Shown: in pieces, positions 1 through 5,582 of the stretch | Position numbering within the stretch: position 1 is the stretch's first letter | How the letters are laid out: each line of letters begins with the position of its first letter | Origin: Methanosarcinales archaeon | Lineage (GTDB): Archaea; Halobacteriota; Methanosarcinia; Methanosarcinales; Methanocomedenaceae | Assembly (NCBI GenBank): GCA_030638625.1 | Contig: DAOWEE010000339.1 | Coordinates: 1 to 5,582 of the forward strand | Direction of reading: 5' to 3' | DNA: 5,582 nt | The notes under the pieces: model-generated | What the model saw: the letters and a program-made list of their open reading frames with translations, nothing else | What the model was told of the DNA's origin: nothing | Database searches by the model: none | Position numbers and translations under genes: made by a program

Positions 1-3000
1 AGCAACTTCAATGACACTACCTGCCAGCCCTGTCACGGCAGTTTGTTATCAGGGTCACCCACCACCAAAGAATTCGTTCATAGAGTAGCAGTTGGCAGTT
101 ACGGTGCCGACTGTATCTCGTGTCATGACATCGGCGGTTCAGCCCCCAAGATTAACTTCACCGTAATGAACAATTCCCTTTCAATCCATCAGAACATCCA
201 GAACTCCAGTAACATCGGTAACCCATACGGCAGCATCAATGACACCAACAAGATTTGCTGGGCCTGCCATATAAACAACGCTACCTATCCTGCCACACCG
301 ACCTCACACGCAGACCGTCTCGGCGACTTCAATGGCGTCGAACCATACTCCTGTGAGGAATGTCACGTTAGCACCAACAAACCTACCAACCTTTCTGGTG
401 CAGGTGTAATTCCCGCAGTAGTTGAACACTTCTTTGGCGGTGCAGAACTCAAAGCCGGCAACAGTACAGATAACATTTCTTCCTGTCTCATATGTCACAA
501 CCTCACCGAGATGAAATTGATTAACAGCGGTCCTGCCGGTGCCGACCCAGCTGACCGTACCAATGATAGTTACCTCATCGCACATTATGGTAAGAAGAGA
601 GCCGACCTGCGTACATGGAGCGGTGGCGTCAATTGTAGTTACTGCCACCAGGACAGCGGCAGTGTCTTCACTGCTGCAATGGTAAATGCATCACTAAATA
701 CCAGTATCAGCAACCACAGTATGGGATACAGCACTACCACTCCAAACTGTACTACTCCCGAATGCCACAACGGTGGCTGGATGCACAACTCAAGTCTTAC
801 TAAACCTTACCTAAATATAAGCGAACCAAATAACGGTTCAGATTTATGCTTGGATTGTCACGGTGAGAACCGGACATATTCTGGAATGATGGTGACTGGC
901 AATAAAACCAGGCATAACAATTCAGTAGAATGTATCGGATGTCACCTGAATGTTTCAAGACGTATACATGGAATAAATTACCTGCAAACAGACGGAGCTT
1001 CATATTCCATAATCAATTCAACAGCAGTCAACTGTACTACTTGTCACCAGGACGGAGGACTTGCAGCATTCCCAACCACACCTTTAGTCACCAGCATCAA
1101 ACACAGTGAGAATAATAGCGGTAATCGTTGGGACAGCTACTGGACAGATAACCTGACTGCATGCATCTACTGTCACAATAATACTAAACACACATCTCAG
1201 GCACTGGGCAACATTGCAGAGCTGGCTTCACAACCTGTAGATTTCAGTGGCATCGTATGCTCAGCCTGTCACTATAACAATTCTACCACTTACATTAATG
1301 TAACAGGATACCTGACTCCCCTACCTCCAGAAATTACTAACGGTACCAATTGGAATGGTACAAGTGCCGATTACTTCAATCATACACTGAGTAGCTATCT
1401 GGACGATGGATGCAGACTATGTCACCAAAATACATCATCACCACCGACCGATGTAAAAGTAATGGCACACGACGTCTATGCAGGTAACTTGAGTGATTGT
1501 ATCCTGTGCCATAATCTCAGTTCACCCGGTTCAATTTCCTACATTGATGTCAATAATATGGGTTCACACGTGAACATCAACCGCTCGGACGGAAATGATG
1601 TGGTCAGCAACCTTGACTGTATAGAATGTCACTATTACACCGCAAACATGACTACAGGTGCAGTACCTGCTTACAATTGTACCCAGTGCCATATAACCAA
1701 TATTACCTCAGGTGTTCCGGCAGATAAAAGAGTATACAGTCACTACAATAATACTACGGCACCTACAACTTTGATTGTAACCAGTACAGAGTGCGAATCC
1801 TGCCATAACAATAGCCTGACTGTGTTCAGCCCCATTTCCACCACTGATACAATGGAAGAATGGTCTGCTCACTACCTGAATACAACAAAGCTCGTTAATA
1901 CTTCAGATTGCCAGGTCTGTCATGCTGAATCTGGCTACAACGCAACGTGGGGTAATGCACCTCCCGTGGCAGCTCATAACAGGTCCGGCAACTGTACAAG
2001 CTGTCACTCATCCACAGGATTGCCAGTGAGTAATTTCCATAATAATTCCCTTGAGATACCACAGGCAAACACCTGCGTCAAATGTCATACGAACCAGACC
2101 AATGTGACAAAGTATAACGTGCCCGGACTTGTCCAGACCCATTATCCTGATGCTCCTAATATCAGTGCCAATACCACAAGCATGAATGTATCATACACCT
2201 GTGAACTCTGCCACAATGTCGGTGGCGTCCCTTCAGGTGCTCTTCATAATTCCACATTCCAGCGCAATAATGTCAACGGTGTCAACGGTACATGCTATGA
2301 GTGTCACTCTTTAGCAGGGTCATTTGTATACAAAGCAGACCCTATGAATCACATGAATACATTGACTCATGACAACTTATCCAACTCACTTGTAGTCAAC
2401 TGCACCACATGCCACAATGCTACCGGAGCAGGAATATTCCACTATGCCCAGTGGCCTATGGGTGAAGTACAGCAACCTTCGTGGGCTGGCTGGACCAACG
2501 GCAGCAATGTCAACTGCACAGGTTGCCACGTTACATATAATAACTCAGCCCCATTCTATGCCCCACCGCCCACCCACAGCCCTGGATATACTCTTGATAG
2601 CTGTATACAGTGCCATACCCAGGCGAACAACTCTTCAGACCCCGCATATACTGTGGGGCTTCATAATGTCTCAGGCGGCGACCCCACCGATTGTATAGGT
2701 TGCCACAATGAGGGCAATGACCCAACAGGAAAAACACCTCCTGTAAATGTATCTGCACTTGAAGCAGGAATTCATGACGACCTTAACAGTGCCAATGCAT
2801 CCAATGATACCAACCTGGCATGCTATGCCTGCCACTGGACTGGAACAAAACCACCAATACATCCCAAGAAAGATGTGTATACTCCAAAAATATGCGAAGA
2901 CTGTCACGGCACCACAATCTCATTCTTCTCTGCACCCCCGGTCGCAGAGCACAGACCAGGAGCCTTGGATGTTGTTACAAACTCTACCAATGCATCATGT

Positions 3001-5582
3001 GTTGCATGCCATAACAACAGTGTGAATACGACTGTAGGTAGCTATACCAACATAACAGACAGGGTATCCCATTACGGTACAACTCAGAACCTGCTGTCTG
3101 GAGTGCTAAATAAGACGCAGAACTGTACTTACTGTCATTATACCATTGCCAATAATACGACTTGGGGCAGCCCAATGGACCCACGTGTCACTATCATCAA
3201 CTTCAACCATTCAGTCTATAATAACAATACAGATTGCTACTACTGCCATGCAGGCAACCAGACACCTGCGAATTTCCATAACGAATCAGTAACAGGAGGT
3301 GCAGGTAAGGACTGTGTATCCTGTCATGATATTGGTGGTGCAGCCCCAACACCCAAGTGGCTGGATGTATCTGCCATGAACAGCAGCAAGGATATACACT
3401 ATGACCTGAATCGTGTAGCTATTGCCACCACTACCCTGAACCCCAGCAATGTGAGATGCTGGGCATGTCACGGTGATGGCGACGGTACAGATGCTGCCCA
3501 GCCTGCCGGACATCCTTCAAATTATAATGCGCCCAAGAACTGCAACAATAACAGCTGTCATGCTGTGAGCCAGTCTGTCTTTGGCGAACCCATGGTCTAT
3601 GAGCATTTCAGGTATGTGGAGACCATTGATGAGGATATTGAGACCACAGTTGGCTGTGACGTGTGCCACAAGAATAGCCTCATGGGATTCAATGACAATG
3701 ACGTTAAATCAGATGTTGCACTGGTATCTCATTACGGTTCTACCCAGGACCTTATCAATTCGTCCAGCTGTATCTACTGCCATCTGGATGAGGACAACGG
3801 TGAAGAATGGGGCAATGCACCCGACCCAACCGACAATGTTACCACACTATCAGAAACCGAGCGGAAGGCTACGCTTTTCATGGGTGAGAAATGGAATCTT
3901 GGCAACAGGTACATGCTTTACTTCAAGGACATTTCAGTAGATGGCGAAACTGCATATGTCCAGTTGTTCCGTGATGAAGAAATAATCAATGAAAGTTTCA
4001 TCCACGATGGGGAAAGTTATGTGTTCCACGACGAACTCACTGACATAGATGGGCATGAAATAAAATCAATAATCGTATCGGTCAATGTCACTGCTGTATT
4101 CAGGGGCAATGAAGGTACAAACCTGATAATTGTAAAAGGCAGGACACTGAAACGCATACATTCAGAATGGGTGGATGAATCATGCTATGCCTGCCACGTT
4201 GACAACTATACCAGTGACAAGCACAGGTATCTTGTAATCGATAAGGATGATGACTACACTTATTATACTGAGCTGCTCCTGGACTTTGAAGAAGATGGCA
4301 TCAACCAGCAAGTTCTCGTGCCAAGACAGGAGAGCAGTATAGTAATTTCCAAAGGTCATAGTAAATCCTGGATTGTCAACGGCTATAATTTCACTGCCAA
4401 AGATGTGGAAATTCATGATGATACCGCTTTTATCAACTTTGAAGTCAACGGCGAGCTGATGGAAGAAGATATTTTTGGTGAGGGTGACACGATAGAATTT
4501 AAAGAAGACCTCATTGTCAACCAGCATAAAATTAAAGATGTAGTATTGTTCAGGGCTGATGTAGAACATGCATTCCACGGATTTGAAGCTGATGCAGTAA
4601 TGCTTACCAATGTCAGGATACTGTCCAATCTGGCAGATTTAATTGACAATGACGAGAAGATTGGCGGCTACAATGTTAGCTGGCTACAGATAAATGATAC
4701 ATTCTATGTAGGCGGCGCACCTGAAAACCTGCATGTACCCCCCCTCAATGATGGTGTTGACGGCGGGCCTGATTGTGTCCTGTGCCATGACGTGAGCGCG
4801 AATTTCGGCATAGCCATGGTGGATGCAATATCTACACAGTTGGGAGGTCATGCGCTCCTTAATGAGAATGCCACCAACAAGACCAAACTCACTGATGAGA
4901 TTGACAAGGCTTGCTGGGCATGTCACGGAGATGGTACCGAACCTGAAACCCATCCGGCAGACTACCTGTTCCCGAGAGAGTGCAAATCATGCCATGTGCA
5001 ACTGGCAAAGCCGGATTATGATGCTATCAGTATTGCGGACGTACCTCACGGCGAAGTGGAAGATTGCAGTCAGTGCCATTCATCCAGGGCTGAATTCCAT
5101 GTAATTAATGTATTCGATGCCACTCCACAGATAAGCGGAATTGAACTCAGGCCCCAGATAGCCCGTAGCGGTGACCGTGTTGTTGTCAATTTCAGTGCCA
5201 TATCCGGATGGAATATGTATATACGCAATATGGAATACTTCATTGGTGAAGTGGGACAATCAGGAACCGGCACGCGCATAAGACCGATTGACGGCGTTTT
5301 CGATGAACAAGTGGAAGAGGGTACCTTTACCATTGATACCACAGACTGGGAGCGCGGTACGTATGTGATATATGTGCATGCCATGGAACGTGACAATGAT
5401 TGGGGAACCATGCAAGCGGTCATGTTCTCCATTGAACCTGAACAGCATGTAATTCCGTGGTGGATAGTGTTTACAGTACTTACTGTCACTGGCCTGGTGA
5501 TATTACTGCTATGGAGTGGAATACTTGAAGCACCGTTTATCAAAGGTGACATAACAGCATTACCCCCAATAATCAGGCGAGG
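1..5582 (+). CDS. Giant S-layer-domain multiheme c-type cytochrome (ANME-type), partial at both ends
   Basis: Frame +1 stays open over all 1860 codons, so the gene starts upstream and ends downstream. The first in-frame Met is residue 56, after two heme motifs, so it is not the start. The frame carries 39 CxxCH and 2 CxxxxCH motifs, and I found no cysteine outside them. Order: 36 hemes (8-1261), S-layer-like domain (about 1288-1385), one heme (1395), second S-layer-like domain (about 1445-1545), four hemes (1592-1693), Ig-like domain (about 1701-1815), transmembrane helix (1817-1841) and the start of a tail. Likely role, by inference from architecture: a membrane-anchored conduit for extracellular electron transfer across the archaeal S-layer, as proposed for large ANME cytochromes. 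About 95 N-x-S/T sequons point to a glycosylated surface protein. The product exceeds 1860 residues, far above ordinary multiheme cytochromes. Heme binding is near certain; partner, redox range and subfamily are not visible here. Confidence 0.97.
22..648 (+). repeat. Six-heme module, copy A (residues 8-216)
   Basis: Motifs at 8, 38, 86, 118, 162 and 212 match copies B and C position by position. Position 2 reads CISCHDIGG (copy C: CVSCHDIGG). Position 3 is CWACH, as in copy C. Between positions 5 and 6 lies AHYG, against SHYG in the others. Spacings are 30, 48, 32, 44 and 50 residues. It is the longest and most diverged of the three full copies, and lacks the W-G-x-P tail that follows position 6 in copies B and C. 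Confidence 0.7.
748..768 (+). other. Non-canonical CX4CH heme motif (residues 250-256)
   Basis: The motif reads CTTPECH, with four residues between the cysteines instead of two. CX4CH is an accepted heme-c attachment variant in tetraheme cytochrome c3 and relatives. It sits in the regular heme series (previous motif 212, next 283) with nearby free histidines at 239 and 262, so it very probably carries heme. Confidence 0.8.
1792..2088 (+). repeat. Partial heme module, permuted (residues 598-696)
   Basis: Motifs at 598, 637, 665 and 692 correspond to positions 5, 6, 1 and 2 of the six-heme module. The first is followed by HNNS and then a His-Tyr (AHY). The second is followed by TWGNAPP, against TWGSPMDP after residue 1042 and EWGNAPDP after 1257. 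Between the third and fourth lies NFHNNS, against NFHNES in copy C. Spacings of 39, 28 and 27 resemble 42, 37 and 26 at 1000-1105. It is thus the end of one module joined to the start of the next, with the rest diverged. Confidence 0.6.
2272..2289 (+). repeat. 9-bp perfect tandem duplication
   Basis: The unit gtcaacggt occurs twice in a row, encoding VNGVNG just before the heme motif at residue 765. It keeps the frame and looks like a small slippage duplication in a linker. No separate function is implied. Confidence 0.85.
2602..3138 (+). repeat. Six-heme module, copy B (residues 868-1046)
   Basis: Motifs at 868, 898, 941, 965, 1000 and 1042, with spacings 30, 43, 24, 35 and 42. Shared marks with copy C: a G/F-x-H-N-x-S segment before position 2 (LHNVSGG against FHNESVTGG); V-S-A-L/M then IH and DLN between positions 2 and 3; an aromatic-Ala pair in position 3 (CYACH against CWACH); H-P before position 4; CHNNS at position 5; SHYG before position 6; and W-G-x-P after it. 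Copy C follows after only 32 residues, so the two are tandem. Confidence 0.75.
3457..3473 (+). repeat. 17-nt exact repeat, first copy (CWACHG codons)
   Basis: The string tgctgggcatgtcacgg recurs at 4912-4928. Both copies encode the CWACHG core of module position 3, so this is a conserved piece of the duplicated heme module and not a mobile or regulatory site. Confidence 0.8.
3541..3561 (+). other. Non-canonical CX4CH heme motif (residues 1181-1187)
   Basis: The motif reads CNNNSCH. It occupies module position 4, where copies A (118), B (965) and D (1661) have ordinary CxxCH. A two-residue insertion in an ancestral CxxCH is therefore the simplest origin. Free histidines at 1171 and 1202 could supply the distal ligand. 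Confidence 0.8.
3862..4155 (+). other. S-layer-like domain 1 (residues about 1288-1385)
   Basis: This is a heme-free, cysteine-free, beta-rich block. It has the pattern I associate with the Methanosarcina-type S-layer domain (DUF1608/PF07752): GEKWNLGNRY, then a V-D-G turn (1313-1315) and TAYVQL strand, a G-E-S-Y strand, HEIK (1352-1355) and a V-F-R-G turn (1366-1369). It aligns with domain 2 over about 98 residues. In S-layer proteins this fold builds the lattice tile. Here it probably lets the cytochrome sit in, or pass through, the S-layer. The assignment is by pattern recognition; no profile search was possible. Confidence 0.78.
4183..4197 (+). other. Isolated heme motif between the S-layer-like domains (residues 1395-1399)
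   Basis: This CYACH motif is 138 residues after the previous heme motif (1257) and 197 before the next (1592), against a mean of about 35 elsewhere. Histidines at 1387 and 1408 flank it closely and either could be the sixth ligand. Its place between the two S-layer-like domains suggests a stepping-stone heme at the lattice level. Confidence 0.9.
4333..4635 (+). other. S-layer-like domain 2 (residues about 1445-1545)
   Basis: This second heme-free beta-rich block aligns with domain 1: W1457 with W1298, TAFI (1475-1478) with TAYV (1317-1320), G-D-T-I with G-E-S-Y, HKIK (1509-1512) with HEIK (1352-1355), and F-H-G-F-E with F-R-G-N-E. Offsets from the conserved Trp differ by only one or two residues, which shows a duplicated domain. 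It lacks the clear G-E-x-W-x-L-G opening of domain 1, so it is the more diverged copy. Tandem pairs are the usual arrangement in Methanosarcina-type S-layer proteins. Confidence 0.72.
4774..5079 (+). other. Membrane-proximal four-heme cluster, module copy D (residues 1592-1693)
   Basis: Motifs at 1592 (CVLCHD), 1638 (CWACHGDG), 1661 (CKSCH) and 1689 (CSQCH) have spacings 46, 23 and 28. They match module positions 2-5: copy C also has CHD at position 2, CWACHGDG at position 3 and an H-P between positions 3 and 4. Free histidines at 1578, 1614, 1652, 1683 and 1700 give about one per heme. It lies on the membrane side of the S-layer-like domains, so by inference it is where electrons from membrane carriers would enter. 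It is more acidic and poorer in sequons than the outer array. Confidence 0.85.
4912..4928 (+). repeat. 17-nt exact repeat, second copy (CWACHG codons)
   Basis: This is identical to 3457-3473 and encodes the same CWACHG core in module copy D. Confidence 0.8.
5101..5445 (+). other. Ig/fibronectin-like stalk domain (residues about 1701-1815)
   Basis: This heme-free segment of alternating hydrophobic residues lies between the last heme and the membrane helix. It has features of an Ig-type beta-sandwich: an A-R-S-G-D-R-V-V-V-N-F strand, a central TFTIDTTDW, and a Y-V-I-Y-V-H strand followed by D-N-D-W-G. The last part resembles the Y-x-V-x-D-x-x-G-N-W-G ending of extracellular Ig-like repeats. 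A spacer holding the heme clusters off the membrane is likely. The fold is inferred from pattern only. Confidence 0.5.
5449..5523 (+). other. C-terminal transmembrane helix (residues 1817-1841)
   Basis: About 23 hydrophobic residues (VIPWWIVF through VILLLWSGI) contain no charge, with Trp at both interfaces. The outer side is acidic (E-P-E before the helix); the far side carries K1848, R1859 and R1860. This fits the positive-inside rule with the heme domains outside the cell and the C-terminus in the cytoplasm. At least 19 more residues follow without a stop, so the protein does not end right after the anchor. Confidence 0.9.

Larger units (their letters stand above)
22..3783 (+). other. Main heme-binding array, 36 heme motifs (residues 8-1261)
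   Basis: Heme motifs begin at residues 8, 38, 86, 118, 162, 212, 250 (CX4CH), 283, 311, 345, 388, 420, 471, 500, 540, 560, 598, 637, 665, 692, 734, 765, 801, 839, 868, 898, 941, 965, 1000, 1042, 1079, 1105, 1153, 1181 (CX4CH), 1219 and 1257. Mean spacing is about 35 residues, range 20-51. I counted 35 histidines outside the motifs in this stretch, almost one per heme, which suits bis-histidine ligation. The intervening sequence is low in charge and rich in N, T, S and G, with about 85 glycosylation sequons. This is probably the outermost electron-conducting part. Close heme spacing would allow heme-to-heme transfer, but that is inference without a structure. Confidence 0.95.
3235..3783 (+). 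repeat. Six-heme module, copy C (residues 1079-1261)
   Basis: Motifs at 1079, 1105, 1153, 1181, 1219 and 1257, with spacings 26, 48, 28, 38 and 38. It shares position-specific marks with copies A and B, and position 4 has become CX4CH. DNA around the SHYG segment (near 3061 and 3721) is still visibly similar between copies B and C, suggesting a fairly recent duplication or ongoing homogenisation. It ends the main heme array. Its last third is already more acidic than the array before it. Confidence 0.75.

Noticed and set aside
166..168. First in-frame ATG as a possible start codon (residue 56)
   Set aside because: Two heme motifs precede it in the same open frame and no signal peptide follows it. 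A c-type cytochrome needs export, so the true start is upstream of the window.
304..648. Open frame of 114 codons on the minus strand
   Set aside because: It is antisense to four heme motifs. Its Val/Cys/Thr content mirrors the Asn/Thr-rich coding strand; no family is recognised.
22..3783. Regularly recurring tgt/tgc-cat/cac triplets as a CRISPR-like or other DNA repeat array
   Set aside because: The recurring unit is the 15-base heme codon motif with variable middle codons and spacing of 20-51 codons. The signal is at protein level.
3581..3940. Open frame of 119 codons on the plus strand in another frame, and similar ones at 2417-2698, 2747-3025 and 4823-5104
   Set aside because: They are out-of-frame readings of the cytochrome with none of the heme motifs and a low-complexity Met/His/Pro/Ser composition.
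4180..4578. Open frame of 132 codons on the minus strand, with another at 4413-4649
   Set aside because: Both are antisense to the S-layer-like region and overlap each other. Their hydrophobic look comes from reverse-complemented Asp/Glu/Lys codons.
22..5079. Cys pairs as zinc ribbons or iron-sulfur sites
   Set aside because: Every pair is followed directly by His (CxxCH or CxxxxCH), with about one further His each, which is the heme-c signature. No unpaired or four-Cys cluster arrangement is present.
5070..5552. Open frame of 160 codons on the minus strand
   Set aside because: It lies wholly opposite the Ig-like domain and membrane helix of the cytochrome frame, has no recognisable motif and no domain-like pattern, and the + frame is clearly the coding one.
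1..5582. Search for promoter, RBS, terminator, tRNA, rRNA or insertion-sequence ends
   Set aside because: The window is coding throughout. No non-coding gap exists and no inverted-repeat ends or transposase motifs were seen.

Overview
The whole window lies inside one gene. Frame +1 is open from the first base to the last (1860 codons plus two bases, no stop). It encodes an internal-to-C-terminal portion of a giant extracellular multiheme c-type cytochrome. Neither end of the gene is in the window: there is no signal peptide or start at the left edge and no stop at the right edge. I counted 41 heme-attachment motifs by hand, 39 CxxCH and 2 CxxxxCH. They account for every cysteine I found in the frame.

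Layout by residue of this partial protein: (1) residues 8-1261 are a dense array of 36 heme motifs, rich in Asn, Thr and Ser and packed with N-x-S/T sequons. It contains at least three copies of a six-heme module, two of them adjacent. (2) Residues about 1288-1385 are a heme-free beta-rich domain resembling the Methanosarcina-type S-layer domain (DUF1608/PF07752). A single isolated heme motif follows at 1395-1399, then a second copy of the S-layer-like domain at about 1445-1545. (3) Residues 1592-1693 hold a second cluster of four heme motifs that matches part of the six-heme module. (4) Residues about 1701-1815 look like an Ig/fibronectin-type beta-sandwich. (5) Residues 1817-1841 are a clear transmembrane helix, followed by the start of a tail carrying K and RR that runs off the window.

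Organism (inference): cytochromes that combine tens of hemes with Methanosarcina-type S-layer domains and a C-terminal membrane anchor are known from anaerobic methane-oxidising archaea (ANME-2, ANME-3, Methanoperedens) and related alkane-oxidising Methanosarcinales. There they are proposed to carry electrons across the S-layer to a syntrophic partner or a mineral. Heavy use of ATA for Ile and AGG/AGA for Arg, and about 95 N-glycosylation sequons, fit an archaeal surface protein. I cannot separate the lineages, or a chromosomal from an extrachromosomal (Borg-like) origin.

Proposed job (inference): electrons from membrane carriers would enter near the membrane-proximal heme cluster, pass the S-layer level through the S-layer-like domains, and leave through the large outer heme array. 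No other gene, RNA, mobile element, promoter or terminator is supported on either strand.
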